A DNA stretch of 64,000 nt from Salinisphaera sp. T31B1 (GCF_040361275.1 NZ_APNH01000001.1:898501-962500); one strand, 5' to 3'. Shown: positions 43,648-53,159, counted from the stretch's first letter. Notes: a model not told the origin generated them from the sequence alone. Numbers and translations: made by a program.

Positions 43648-45516
43648 ATGAATGCCGCGGGTGGGATGGCCGGTCAATTGACCCTGCGCGCCGGGCTGCT
43701 CGGAGTGATTCTGGCCGTGCTGCTGTCGGCGGCCAACGCCTATCTGGGCCTGTTCGCCGGGCTGACCGTTTCGGCCTCGATTCCGGCCGCGGTCATCTCG
43801 CTGGGCGTGTTGCGGGCGCTGGGCGATGCCAACGTGCTGGAGAACAATATCGTCCAGACCGCGGCAAGCGCCGGCGAAGCCATTGCGGCCGGCGTGATCT
43901 TCACGCTGCCCGCGTTGGTGATGATGGGTTACTGGCCCGATTTTCCTTATTTCCAGACCGTACTCATTGCCGGCGTCGGCGGACTGCTTGGCGTGATCAT
44001 GACGGTGCCCCTGCGTCGGGCGCTGGTCGACGATTCGCCGTTGGCATTCCCCGAGGGGCAGGCCACGGCGGCCGTGCTCAAGGCCGGCTACGGCGGCGCG
44101 GGGGCTGCAGGGCTGGGCGTGCTGGCCGCGGGCGGCGTCGCCGGGGCGATCGCCAAGCTGTGTGACAGCGGGCTCAAGCTCTGGCAGGGCATTGCCGAAA
44201 CGGCGCTGCCGGCGGGCGCGCAGCCCAGTTTCTATATGGGCAGCTACCTGTCGCCCGCGCTATTGGCGGTCGGCTATATCGTGGGCCTGAACATCGCATT
44301 GCCGATCCTGATCGGCGGACTGTTCGCCTGGTGGATCGCGATTCCGATGGTCATGCTTTTCAGCGACGGGGCGGCCAGCGGACTTGCCGGCGCCGAGGCT
44401 GCCTGGAGCGACTACATCCGTTATCTGGGCGTGGGCGCCATGCTCGTCGGCGGGTTGGCCGCGCTTTGGCAGATGCGCGGCTCACTGTTCGGCGGCCTGG
44501 CGCGGACGGCCGAGACCGTGCTGCCCAGCCAGCGCGATCTGCCGCGCAGCCTGCTGTACGTGCTGCTGGTCGCACTGGCGATCCCCATGGCGATCCTCTA
44601 CGTATGGTTGCTTGATTCGGTCGTCGGCGGAGTCATCGTCGCGGTCGTCATGCTGGCGGCCGCGTTTGTCTTCTCCGCGGTGGCGGCCTATATGGCCGGG
44701 CTGGTGGGTTCGAGCAACAATCCGGTCTCCGGGGTGACCATCGCCACGATCCTGATCACGGCGGTGGGACTATGGCTGTTCTTCGGCAGCGAGCAGGCCG
44801 GTGCGGCCAGCGCCATCATCGTTGGCGCGGTGGTCTGCTGTGCGGCGGCGATCGGCGGCGACAACATGCAGGATCTCAAGGCCGGCGCGTTGCTGGGCGC
44901 ATCGCCGGCCGCCCAGCAGATCGCCCAGATGCTGGGCGTGATCGCGGCCGTGTGCGTGCTCTCGCCAGTGCTGTCACTTTTGCTTCACGCCTATGGCATC
45001 GGTGTGTCGGATGCCGCCCACCCGAATGCACTGGCCGCGCCCCAGGCGAGCCTGATGATGGCGGTGGCACAGGGGGTGTTCGAAGGGGGGCTGCCCTGGG
45101 CCTGGGTCATCGGCGGCGGATTGCTGGCGCTGGCGACCATCGCACTGGACCGATGGCTGGCCGGTCGCCACAGCGCGTTCCGTATGCCCGTACTGGCAGT
45201 GGCGCTCGGCCTGTATCTGCCCATGGCCCTATCGGTAGCGATCGCGATCGGCGGGCTGGTGTCCTGGGCCGGCGGCGCCCGACCGGGCGAGCACGGCCGC
45301 GGCCTGCTCGCGGCGGCCGGGCTGATCACCGGCGAGGCGTTGATGGGCATTCTGCTGGCGCTGCCGGTGGCCGCGACGGGCAGCACGAACGTGCTCGCCC
45401 TGGGTTTCGACGGCCTGCCGCTGGCCTGGCCGGGCATGCTGCTTATGGCTGGGCTGGCCGCGTGGCTCTGGTGGTTGGCGCGTGGCGATCGGGCTCCGTC
45501 CGTTGGCCAGGCGTGA
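43648..45516 (+). CDS. OPT family oligopeptide transporter
   Basis: The 622-residue protein has about 15 hydrophobic segments. Family signatures include LSAANAYLGLFAGLTVSASI, ENNIVQTAASAGEAIAAGVI (the NxVQTxASAGE motif) and GSSNNPVSGVTIATILITAV. AIGGDNMQDLKAGALLGASP is another OPT hallmark. It imports small peptides or metal chelates; the cargo is not known. The divergent M16 peptidase suggests linked peptide breakdown and uptake, though this is inference. The start ATG at 43648 was chosen from family alignment. Confidence 0.9.
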   Translation: MNAAGGMAGQLTLRAGLLGVILAVLLSAANAYLGLFAGLTVSASIPAAVISLGVLRALGDANVLENNIVQTAASAGEAIAAGVIFTLPALVMMGYWPDFPYFQTVLIAGVGGLLGVIMTVPLRRALVDDSPLAFPEGQATAAVLKAGYGGAGAAGLGVLAAGGVAGAIAKLCDSGLKLWQGIAETALPAGAQPSFYMGSYLSPALLAVGYIVGLNIALPILIGGLFAWWIAIPMVMLFSDGAASGLAGAEAAWSDYIRYLGVGAMLVGGLAALWQMRGSLFGGLARTAETVLPSQRDLPRSLLYVLLVALAIPMAILYVWLLDSVVGGVIVAVVMLAAAFVFSAVAAYMAGLVGSSNNPVSGVTIATILITAVGLWLFFGSEQAGAASAIIVGAVVCCAAAIGGDNMQDLKAGALLGASPAAQQIAQMLGVIAAVCVLSPVLSLLLHAYGIGVSDAAHPNALAAPQASLMMAVAQGVFEGGLPWAWVIGGGLLALATIALDRWLAGRHSAFRMPVLAVALGLYLPMALSVAIAIGGLVSWAGGARPGEHGRGLLAAAGLITGEALMGILLALPVAATGSTNVLALGFDGLPLAWPGMLLMAGLAAWLWWLARGDRAPSVGQA

Positions 45517-45638
45517 TACACGTCGCGCGTGCCGAACAGGGTCCGGTCCGGCTAGGGCCACGCAGATGGCCGATACACCAAACAGCAGTGCGCGATCCAT
45601 CGCTGTACAGTGGGTTGGGGTCCGATATATTAGACGTT

Positions 45639-45659
45639 GCGGCCGAACGGATCGGCCGC
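45639..45659. repeat. Inverted repeat upstream of the DUF3015 gene
   Basis: GCGGCCGA and TCGGCCGC form a perfect 8-base-pair inverted repeat around ACGGA. It lies 39 bases before the DUF3015 start and 123 bases after the OPT stop. With no T run, it could be an operator or a weak terminator of the OPT gene. Confidence 0.4.
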
Positions 45660-45697
45660 GCTTACAACCGATTATTCCAATAACTTAGGGGGTTGAG

Positions 45698-46180
45698 ATG
45701 AAAAAGCTCGTACTGGGTGCGGTATTGCTGGGATCGAGTCTGAGCGCGAGCGCGGTGGCGCCGGGCGGGCCGGGCTGTGGCTGGGGCAATCTGCTGTTCG
45801 AAGGCAGTAGCGGCACCGGTGCCCATCTGCTGGCCACATTGGTCAACGGTACTTCGGGTAATGCGACGTTCGGCATGACCAGTGGTACCAACGGCTGCGA
45901 TACCAGCGGTACCCTGACCTATAGCGGCAAGAGCCTGCTGGCGATGAATGGCGTGCTTGAAGAAGTCGCCCAGGATATGGCCGTCGGCCACGGTGAGGCA
46001 CTCACCGCCCTGACTGTCTCGATGCAGATTGACCCGGCCGATCGAGCCCACTTCGACTCGGTCATGCATGAGAACTTCACCCATATCTTCCCGCGCGAGG
46101 ACGTGAATGCGGCCGAAGTGATGGACAACATCCAGGCCGTGATGAAACGCGACGACCGTCTGGCTCGCTACGTGTCCTGA
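45698..46180 (+). CDS. DUF3015 family exported protein
   Basis: The 160-residue product has a signal peptide (MKKLVLGAVLLGSSLSASAV) and matches DUF3015: GPGCGWGNLLFEGSSGTGAH, GTNGCDTSGTL, and a C-terminal helical part with EVMDNIQAVMKRD. Function is unknown. GGGGG lies before the ATG and a strong terminator follows, so it makes its own transcript ahead of the DUF4105 genes. Two Cys, in GCGW and NGCDT, could form a disulfide. Confidence 0.85.
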   Translation: MKKLVLGAVLLGSSLSASAVAPGGPGCGWGNLLFEGSSGTGAHLLATLVNGTSGNATFGMTSGTNGCDTSGTLTYSGKSLLAMNGVLEEVAQDMAVGHGEALTALTVSMQIDPADRAHFDSVMHENFTHIFPREDVNAAEVMDNIQAVMKRDDRLARYVS

Positions 46181-46198
46181 TACCGGTGCCGACCGATC

Positions 46199-46230
46199 GC
46201 CCCGCCTGGTCTCCAGGCGGGGCTTTTTTT
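46199..46230 (+). terminator. Rho-independent terminator after DUF3015
   Basis: A perfect 11-base-pair stem (GCCCCGCCTGG with CCAGGCGGGGC) with loop TCT is followed by seven Ts. This is a strong terminator, so the DUF4105 genes either have their own promoter after 46230 or depend on read-through. Confidence 0.95.
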
Positions 46231-46317
46231 GATGCCGGCGCGCGTTTGGAGACGACGTCCAACCCGCCATGCGGTACGCCCCGGGTCGGTGTCGATCGTC
46301 GGGGCGCGGCGTTTGCA

Positions 46318-48168
46318 GTGCGGACCGCGTGCACGATGATCGCTGTGCTGCTGTCGGTCGCAGTCGGCCATGCACAGCCGCTCTCGGTCAGGCCGAGCGA
46401 GGCGCAGTTCGCCGGCATGGCGGCTTCGGCTCGCTGGCAGGCGCTGCTGCATATCAATCAGGGCGCAACGCTGCGTGGCATCGGCCACAGTTATGTCGAC
46501 GACAATGACTTCTTCCTGGCCGCCGACGGCGCTACCGATCCAGTGGCCGAACTGCGTGCGAGCTGGCAGGCCTTGCGTATCCCCGGCAGCCCGGTCCGCT
46601 GTCGTTTCCCTGCGCGCTATCGCTTTCTCGCCGAGCAGCTCGGTTGGCAGGCGCACGATCCGCTGGCTCAGTGTCATGAATATCGGCAGTGGCGCGAGCA
46701 GATGCCCACCGGCCAGCTCGTGCTCGTATTCCCGGCGGCCTATCTGAACAGTCCGTCGTCCATGTTCGGGCATACGCTCCTGCGTCTGGATGCCACGCCC
46801 GATCCGGATTCGGTATGGCTGTCGCAGGCGATTAATTTCGGCGCGCGTACCGACGGACTGGACAATTCACTGTTCTATATCTGGCGCGGGTTGGCCGGGG
46901 GCTATCCAGGCCGGTTCTCGGTGGTGCCCTATGCCGAAAAGATTCGCGAGTACGCGTTTGTCGAAAATCGCGACATGTGGGAATACGCGCTCAACCTGGA
47001 CACCGACGAACTCGACTGGGTCATTCGTCATCTCTGGGAACTGCGCGATATCAACTTCGATTATTATTTCTTCGACGAGAACTGTTCGTTCCGACTCCTG
47101 GAGCTGGTCAAGGTCGGACGACCGCAGGCACCGCTGATGGACGACCTGCGGTTTGCCGAACTGCCGGTCAATACCGTTCGCGCCCTCTATGCCGCAAATC
47201 TGGTGACCGAACGTCGCTACCGGCCGTCCAAGGCCGGTGAACTCGAGCATCTGGCCGACGGCCTGGACGCCCGCGAGCTGGCCATGGCGCGTCGGCTGCT
47301 GGCCGACCCGTCTCTGGCCGACTCGCCGGCGTTTAGTCGCTTCGCGCCGGCGCGACGTCATGTGATAGCCCAGGTCGCCTATCAGGCACTACGCTTGCGA
47401 CATCGCCAGGGCCCCCGAGACTCGGCCAACGCTCGCGATGGCCTGGCGTTGCTGCGCATCGTCCAGCGCAACCCGGCGCCGCCGGAGCGGCCATTGGCCG
47501 AGCCGCCCGCGCCCGAGACGGGCCACGATACACAGATGGCCAGTGTGGGCCTCGGAGGCCAGGACGGGACGGGCTTTGCAGAGTTCGGCTACCGGCTGAC
47601 CTACCATGATATTCTCGACCCGCTGGCCGGCTTTCTGCCCGGTGCCGGGATCGAAGGCCTGAACATCCGTCTGCGCCTGAGTGAAGACGACGGGCTGTCG
47701 CTGGAAAGCCTCGACCTGGTCAACATCCGGTCGCTGGCCGCGCGAGGTGCGTTCGTCAAGCCGACCTCATGGTTTGTTCATGCCGGGCTAGAGCAGGCAC
47801 CGGTCGCCGGCGGCCGCGATCTGGCGACGTTCATTCAGGGCGGGCCGGGCGCGAGCTGGAACTGGGGCGGTTTCAGGCCCTATGCGTTTGCCGTGGCCCG
47901 CGCGGAGACCGTGACCGGGTTCGATCCGGATCTGGCCTTGGGCGGTGGCACCGAACTGGGCGCGGTCTATCTCGCGCCCAACCTGCAGTTGGGCGCGTCT
48001 GCGCGCCTGTTGTATTTCACCGACGATTTCTATCGCCTGCGAACGAGTGTGACCGCCGACATGCCCTTATCCACCGACAACGCGGTTCGGGCCGACTGTG
48101 CCCGCGACACCTGGCAGGGTCAGGCCGTGAACAGCTGCCGCGTGGCGCTGCGCCATTATTTCAATTGA
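46318..48168 (+). CDS. DUF4105 family exported protein, first copy
   Basis: The 616-residue product matches DUF4105. The GTG start at 46318 gives a signal peptide (MRTACTMIAVLLSVAVGHA, cleaved before QPLS); an ATG at 46336 is also possible. The conserved core has NSPSSMFGHTLLRLDA with His at about residue 152, GLAGGYPGRFSVVPYAEKI, and FDYYFFDENCSFRLL with Cys at about residue 256. A conserved Cys/His pair suggests a thiol enzyme. From memory, a Bacteroides DUF4105-type protein (Lnb) has been reported as a lipoprotein N-acyltransferase; I cannot verify this here. The C-terminal part (from about 400) looks like outer-membrane beta strands. Its stop overlaps the start of a second copy. Confidence 0.85.
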   Translation: MRTACTMIAVLLSVAVGHAQPLSVRPSEAQFAGMAASARWQALLHINQGATLRGIGHSYVDDNDFFLAADGATDPVAELRASWQALRIPGSPVRCRFPARYRFLAEQLGWQAHDPLAQCHEYRQWREQMPTGQLVLVFPAAYLNSPSSMFGHTLLRLDATPDPDSVWLSQAINFGARTDGLDNSLFYIWRGLAGGYPGRFSVVPYAEKIREYAFVENRDMWEYALNLDTDELDWVIRHLWELRDINFDYYFFDENCSFRLLELVKVGRPQAPLMDDLRFAELPVNTVRALYAANLVTERRYRPSKAGELEHLADGLDARELAMARRLLADPSLADSPAFSRFAPARRHVIAQVAYQALRLRHRQGPRDSANARDGLALLRIVQRNPAPPERPLAEPPAPETGHDTQMASVGLGGQDGTGFAEFGYRLTYHDILDPLAGFLPGAGIEGLNIRLRLSEDDGLSLESLDLVNIRSLAARGAFVKPTSWFVHAGLEQAPVAGGRDLATFIQGGPGASWNWGGFRPYAFAVARAETVTGFDPDLALGGGTELGAVYLAPNLQLGASARLLYFTDDFYRLRTSVTADMPLSTDNAVRADCARDTWQGQAVNSCRVALRHYFN

Positions 48169-50099
48169 TGATCCGATTCGTTCTTGCGGCGCTGGCCGTC
48201 GTGCTGCTCGTCTGGGGTGTCTTGCCGGCCGGCGCGGCGACGTCGAACCCCGACCTGGCCCGGTTGCAGGCCGAAGCCGCCGAACAGGGTCTGGCAGACA
48301 GCCGGGAATGGCGCGCGCTGATTCACTATGAAGACGCTTGGCTGGGTCGGGGCCTCCAGAGCACCGTCGCCTCGGACGATTTCTTTCTAGCCGCCAATGG
48401 CCGGCACGATCCGGCGGCCGAACTCAACGCGACGCTGGCCGCGCTGATAAGCAATCGCCCGGTTGGAGAACGCCAGCGGCCGGCGGGCTGTGTGTTCGTT
48501 GCGCGCCGCAAGTTCCTGATCGAAGCGCTGGCGATCGATCCGGACACGCTGCCGACCTATTCATGCCCCAAGTACGACCAATGGCGACGGGCTTTGTCCC
48601 CGGAACGCATCAGCCTGGTCTTTCCGACCGCGTTTCCCAACAGTCCATCGTCGATGTTCGGCCATACGCTGTTGCGGATCGACTCTTCCCGGCGGCGGCG
48701 CGGCACGGAACTGCTGGCCTATGCGGTGAATTTCGCCGCGGCCGCGGGCGACGACGCCCATGGCCTGGCGTTCGCCTGGAAGGGGCTGACCGGCGGCTAC
48801 CCGGGCATCTTCGGTCTGTTTCCCTACTACGAGAAGGTCAAGCAGTATGCCTGGATCGAGCATCGCGACGTGTGGTCGTACCCGCTCGATCTGAGCCCCG
48901 CCGAGATCGATCGGCTGATCGATCATCTATGGGAGATGGACGGCGTCCGTTTCGACTACTACTTCCTCACCAAGAACTGTTCGTACCAGCTGCTGAGTCT
49001 GCTGGAAGTCGCGCGGCCATCACTGCGTCTGACCGAACAGTACAGCTGGTACGCCATTCCGGCCGACACCATCCGTACGCTCGCCGACGTACCGGGGTTG
49101 ATGGAGCCGCCCGCTTTCCGACCGTCGCTGGAAACCACGCTGCGCTGGCAGGCCGGGCAGCTGACGCCCGAACAGCGGGATCTGGCCACGGGCATCGCCG
49201 CCGACCGGGTGCCGCTGGATGCGCCTGCCGTGGTGAGTCTGCCGGCGGACGACCGGGCGGCGGTGCTCGAAGTCGCGCATGACTATCTCTACTATCAGCT
49301 CCAGAGCGAGCATGAGCGCCCCGAGGCAGACCAGGCTCATGCGAACGCGATCCTGCTTGCGCGCAGTCGTATCCCGCACCCGTCGCCGTTTGCGCCCGTG
49401 CCGGCCCCGGCCACGCCGCCGGATCGAGGGCACAAGACGACGCGCCTGGCGGCCTCGACGATCTACGAGCAGGGCGATCTGTCGCTGGGGCTGCGGATCC
49501 GGCCGGCCTATCACGATCTGCTCGATGCACCCGGAGGCTACACCGACGGCGCCCAGATCAATTTTCTCGATCTGGGTCTGCGTATCGATCCGGCGGATGG
49601 CCGGATCAGAGTCGACGATCTGCGCCTGCTGGATATCGTATCTCTGTCGCCCCGCAGTGCATTGTTCAAGCCCGTCTCGTTTCAGCTGGACACCGGTCTG
49701 CGCCGTCGCCCTTCGGCGGCTGTGTTCGGCGATGCGCCGAATAGCCTCGGCTATTATTTTCAGGGCGGACCGGGTCTGGCCTGGGGACGGGATGACCTGC
49801 TCGGCTATGTCTTCGGGCTCGGCTCACTGGACGCGGGCAGTGGCCTGCAGCCCGGTTATGCGCTGGGAGCGGGGGCCAGCGCTGGCGTGCTCGCCTACCC
49901 GCGCGGCGGCATCCAGCTGAAAATCGAAGCCGGTGCACTGGATTATCTGGCGGGTGACGACGGCCACTACGGCTGGATCAAGGCCGAGCAGCAGTTCGAG
50001 CTGACCCGTGGCCTGGCACTGCGCAGCGAGATCGGTTTCGAGGACACCGCGGTCGGCGACGGTCTGCGTGCCGTGATCGGCCTGAACGCGTATTTTTGA
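48168..50099 (+). CDS. DUF4105 family exported protein, second copy
   Basis: The 643-residue product is a diverged paralogue of the preceding gene. It has a signal peptide (MIRFVLAALAVVLLVWGVLP, cleavage near AGA). The same core motifs are present: NSPSSMFGHTLLRIDS (His at about residue 166), GLTGGYPGIFGLFPYYEKV, and FDYYFLTKNCSYQLL (Cys at about residue 271). The C-terminal half again looks beta-rich (YYFQGGPGLAWGRDDLLGYV) and ends with an aromatic residue after NAY, as many outer-membrane proteins do. It is coupled to the first copy (TGATG) and followed by ampD three bases later. Confidence 0.85.
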   Translation: MIRFVLAALAVVLLVWGVLPAGAATSNPDLARLQAEAAEQGLADSREWRALIHYEDAWLGRGLQSTVASDDFFLAANGRHDPAAELNATLAALISNRPVGERQRPAGCVFVARRKFLIEALAIDPDTLPTYSCPKYDQWRRALSPERISLVFPTAFPNSPSSMFGHTLLRIDSSRRRRGTELLAYAVNFAAAAGDDAHGLAFAWKGLTGGYPGIFGLFPYYEKVKQYAWIEHRDVWSYPLDLSPAEIDRLIDHLWEMDGVRFDYYFLTKNCSYQLLSLLEVARPSLRLTEQYSWYAIPADTIRTLADVPGLMEPPAFRPSLETTLRWQAGQLTPEQRDLATGIAADRVPLDAPAVVSLPADDRAAVLEVAHDYLYYQLQSEHERPEADQAHANAILLARSRIPHPSPFAPVPAPATPPDRGHKTTRLAASTIYEQGDLSLGLRIRPAYHDLLDAPGGYTDGAQINFLDLGLRIDPADGRIRVDDLRLLDIVSLSPRSALFKPVSFQLDTGLRRRPSAAVFGDAPNSLGYYFQGGPGLAWGRDDLLGYVFGLGSLDAGSGLQPGYALGAGASAGVLAYPRGGIQLKIEAGALDYLAGDDGHYGWIKAEQQFELTRGLALRSEIGFEDTAVGDGLRAVIGLNAYF

Positions 50100-50102
50100 T
50101 CG

Positions 50103-50666
50103 ATGACCTCGTTTTCCATCATCGACGGCTGGCTGACGGGCATACGCCGCGTCGCCTCGCCCAACCACGATCTACGTCCGCACGACAGCCCGATCGATGC
50201 GCTGGTGATCCACGGCATCACGCTGCCGCCGGGGCGCTTCGGCCTCGGCCAGGTCGATGCGCTGTTCACGAACGCGCTCGACGTCCGGGCACACGCATTC
50301 TATGAAACGATCCGCAGCCTGCGCGTGAGTGCGCATGCCCTGATCGAACGGACCGGTGCGATCACCCAGTACGTGGCCTTCGACGATCGCGCCTGGCATG
50401 CCGGCGTATCGCGGCTGGGTACGCGTGAGGCGGTCAACGATTTCAGTATCGGCATCGAGCTCGAAGGCACCGATCACTGTCCCTACACGCCGGCTCAGTA
50501 TCGGACGCTCGCCGGCGTGAGTGCCGCGCTGTTGCACAGCTACCGCGGCCTGGGCCGCGAACGCATCGTCGGGCACAGCGATATCGCGCCGGGCCGCAAG
50601 ACCGATCCGGGGCCGGCGTTCGACTGGGCATGCTTTTGGCGTCTGCTGGAGCGGGCATGCAGCTGA
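50103..50666 (+). CDS. ampD: 1,6-anhydro-N-acetylmuramyl-L-alanine amidase AmpD
   Basis: AmpD cuts the peptide from anhydro-muropeptides in the cytoplasm during cell-wall recycling, and its loss derepresses AmpC-type beta-lactamases where these exist. The 187-residue product matches E. coli AmpD closely: LVIHGITLPPG (zinc His), RVSAHALIERTG, NDFSIGIELEGTD, and GHSDIAPGRKTDPGPAFDWA (zinc His and Asp). It starts three bases after the DUF4105 stop and overlaps ampE. Confidence 0.96.
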   Translation: MTSFSIIDGWLTGIRRVASPNHDLRPHDSPIDALVIHGITLPPGRFGLGQVDALFTNALDVRAHAFYETIRSLRVSAHALIERTGAITQYVAFDDRAWHAGVSRLGTREAVNDFSIGIELEGTDHCPYTPAQYRTLAGVSAALLHSYRGLGRERIVGHSDIAPGRKTDPGPAFDWACFWRLLERACS

Positions 50667-51544
50667 TCGTCATCGTCGTTGCGCTGTTCGCGGAACGCGC
50701 GTTCGGCCAGCTCAGCCGCTGGCGGGATACCGACGGCTTTGCCCGCTATGTCCGGCTGATCGAGCGCAGCCGCCTGGGCACGCGCTGGCTGTCCGGCCCG
50801 GCCGGTGTGCTGGTCGTCGTGCCGCCGGTGGCCGCGGTCGCGCTCGCCCAGTGGGCGATCGCGCACTATCTGTGGCTGTGGCTGGAAATGCTGTTTGGCG
50901 TGGTCGTGCTGATGCTGACCTTCGGCCCGCGGGATCTCTGGGAAGACGTGTACGCGCTGGCCCATGCGCGCAGTGAGGCGGATCAGGGCCGGGCGCAAGC
51001 GCGCGCCGTGGCGCTGTGCCGGCGTGCCAGCGGCCACCCCGCCGCCGATATTCGCGGCTCGACCATTGTCGGCGCGGTGCTGGTGCAGGGCCACGAACGC
51101 GTGCTGGCGGTGTTGCTCTGGTTTTTTGTGGCCGGGCCGGCGGGTGCGATGTTCTATCGCAGCGTCCGCGAGTTGCCGGCGCTGGCCGCGCGCGGTACCG
51201 GCAGCCGGCGGTTTCGTCGCGCGGCCGAGTATATTCACGGGCTGGCCGCCTGGCTGCCGGCCCGGCTGACGGTTCTGATCTATTCGCTGGTCGGCGATAC
51301 CCGGCGGGCGCTGGCCGGGTGGCCGTCGGCCCGGGCCACCACGCATCTGAGCGCCTCGGCCAGCTGGCGGCTGCTCGGCGCCGTCGGACGCGGTGCCCTG
51401 GGCCTGCCCAGGGACGACGATTCGCCGCGGCTGAACACACATCTAAACGATACGCTGCTCGAAGCGCTGGGGCTGATCTCGCGTACGTTGCTGGTGCTGC
51501 TGGCCGGCCTGGCGCTGCTGACCATCGTCGGCGTGCTGCGGTAG
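50657..51544 (+). CDS. ampE: AmpE-like membrane protein
   Basis: The 295-residue product overlaps the end of ampD, as ampE does in E. coli. It has about four transmembrane segments, for example WLSGPAGVLVVVPPVAAVAL and ERVLAVLLWFFVAGPAGAMF, with FYRSVRELPALA and YIHGLAAWLPARL as family-like stretches. AmpE is an inner-membrane protein proposed to modulate beta-lactamase induction; its biochemical role is not settled. Confidence 0.85.
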   Translation: MQLIVIVVALFAERAFGQLSRWRDTDGFARYVRLIERSRLGTRWLSGPAGVLVVVPPVAAVALAQWAIAHYLWLWLEMLFGVVVLMLTFGPRDLWEDVYALAHARSEADQGRAQARAVALCRRASGHPAADIRGSTIVGAVLVQGHERVLAVLLWFFVAGPAGAMFYRSVRELPALAARGTGSRRFRRAAEYIHGLAAWLPARLTVLIYSLVGDTRRALAGWPSARATTHLSASASWRLLGAVGRGALGLPRDDDSPRLNTHLNDTLLEALGLISRTLLVLLAGLALLTIVGVLR

Positions 51545-51577
51545 CATGCGGCTCCTGATCCGTCCGGGACGACCGAC

Positions 51578-52396
51578 TTGAGCCAACTGCAGCACTTTCT
51601 AGATACCGCCATCGAGGCCGCGCGCGCGGCCGAGGTGATCATCCGCCGCTACTATCTGGGCGAGTTCGACGTCGAGCACAAGGCCGATGCCAGTCCGGTC
51701 ACCGTGGCCGACGTCGAATGTGAGCGCGCAATCAAGCAGGTGCTGTCATCGGCGTTCCCCGATCACGGGTTCTACGGCGAAGAGCTGGGCCGCGAAAGCG
51801 CCGACGCCGAGTTTGTGTGGCTGATCGATCCGATCGACGGTACCAAGAGCTTCGTACGCGGGTATCCGTTCTTCTCGACTCAGATCGCGTTGCTGCACAA
51901 CACCGGGGCGACCCGGGAATTGATCGTTGGCGTATCCAACGCGCCCATGTTCGACGGTGGCCAGATGGCTTGCGCGGCCAAAGGTCTGGGGGCCAGGCTC
52001 AACGGCGAACCGATCGCCACGGCGACCACCGAGCGGCTGGACAAGGCCAGCCTGTCACTGGGCAACATTGCATCGCTGGGCGCCTCGCCCGCCTGGCCGT
52101 CGATCGGCGAGCTGGTCGGGCGCGTTCACCGGATCCGCGGTTACGGCGACTTCTATCATTATCATCTGCTGGCGTCGGGGCGGATCGATGCGATCGTCGA
52201 ATCGGATCTGAACATTCTCGATATCGCTGCACTCACCGTGATCCTGCGCGAAGCCGGCGGCGACATCACCGAGCTCGGCGGGGCCGCGATCGATCTCGAT
52301 ACACGCACTGTGCTCGCGACCAACGGCCGCCTACGTGGGCTGATCGAGCCGTTCGTTGCCAACTGGGACGAGACGCGAGACGCCCCGCGCGGCTAG
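51578..52396 (+). CDS. hisN: Inositol-phosphatase family enzyme, HisN-type histidinol-phosphatase
   Basis: The 272-residue product is a lithium-sensitive, Mg-dependent phosphatase. Metal ligands are visible in YGEELGRES and LIDPIDGTKSFVRGYPFF, and the third Asp lies in LNILDIAALTVI. The wording DGTKSFVRGYPFF is closest to HisN, the non-HAD histidinol-phosphate phosphatase. Whether it serves histidine synthesis or acts on another phosphate is not certain. A TTG start is used because no ATG is available in frame and MSQLQHFLDTA matches the family start. It converges with the HAD gene, overlapping by four bases. Confidence 0.8.
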   Translation: MSQLQHFLDTAIEAARAAEVIIRRYYLGEFDVEHKADASPVTVADVECERAIKQVLSSAFPDHGFYGEELGRESADAEFVWLIDPIDGTKSFVRGYPFFSTQIALLHNTGATRELIVGVSNAPMFDGGQMACAAKGLGARLNGEPIATATTERLDKASLSLGNIASLGASPAWPSIGELVGRVHRIRGYGDFYHYHLLASGRIDAIVESDLNILDIAALTVILREAGGDITELGGAAIDLDTRTVLATNGRLRGLIEPFVANWDETRDAPRG

Positions 52397-53085
52397 CCAG
52401 CGACGTCGCCCGGCATGGGTGGCGGTTGCTCGCCGCGCAGGCTGATCACAGGCCATCCCGCCTGTGCGGCGGCCTGGGTCAGCCGCGGGTCCGGGTCGAC
52501 CGCCACCGCCGAATCCGCCCAGCGCAGCAAGGGCAGGTCGTTGTGCGAATCCGAATAGAAGGTGATCTGGTCGAACACGCATGCCTGCTCGGCGACCCAT
52601 GCTCGGGCCCGCTCGATCTTGCCTGCCTGGAACGACGGCGTGCCCGATATCTCGCCTGTGTAGACACCGTCCACGATCTCGGGATCGGTCGCAATCAGCG
52701 TGTCGATGCCCAGTAGGGCAGCGATCGGCTCGGTAATGAACCGATTGGTCGCGGTGATGATGGCCAGTGCGTCGCCACGCGCCCGATGAGCGGCCAGCAG
52801 CGCCGGCGTATGGCGCGCGACGATCGGTCGGATCCGCTCGGCGACAAAACGCTCGCGCAGCGCCAGCATGCGCTCGATGGGCTGGGTCAACAGCGGCGCC
52901 AACGCGAATCGCTGGTAGGCATGGATATCCAGATTGCCGGCCCGGTACTGCGCGTGGAAGCGCTCGTTCTCGCGGGCATATGCGGTGGCGTCGACGATTT
53001 GCTCATCGACCAGGAAACGCCCCCAAAGGTAATCGCTGTCATCCGCCAGTAGGGTGTGGTCGAGATCGAAGAAAGTTAAATGCAA
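52393..53085 (-). CDS. HAD-IB family hydrolase (SerB-like)
   Basis: The 230-residue product has HAD motif I FFDLDHTLLADDSDYLWG, motif II IITATNRF, and motif IV FYSDSHNDLPLL. A gene of this type lies next to rppH in many gammaproteobacteria. The substrate is unknown, possibly a phospho-amino acid or a phospho-alcohol. It is divergent from rppH, with 74 bases between the start codons. Confidence 0.85.
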   Translation of the reverse strand: MHLTFFDLDHTLLADDSDYLWGRFLVDEQIVDATAYARENERFHAQYRAGNLDIHAYQRFALAPLLTQPIERMLALRERFVAERIRPIVARHTPALLAAHRARGDALAIITATNRFITEPIAALLGIDTLIATDPEIVDGVYTGEISGTPSFQAGKIERARAWVAEQACVFDQITFYSDSHNDLPLLRWADSAVAVDPDPRLTQAAAQAGWPVISLRGEQPPPMPGDVAG

Positions 53086-53159
53086 GATGAATAGGCCTTT
53101 TTTCGTTTTTGACGGATTTGTGAAAGAATCGAATCAGTACTTATACCGAGGGCGTACTC

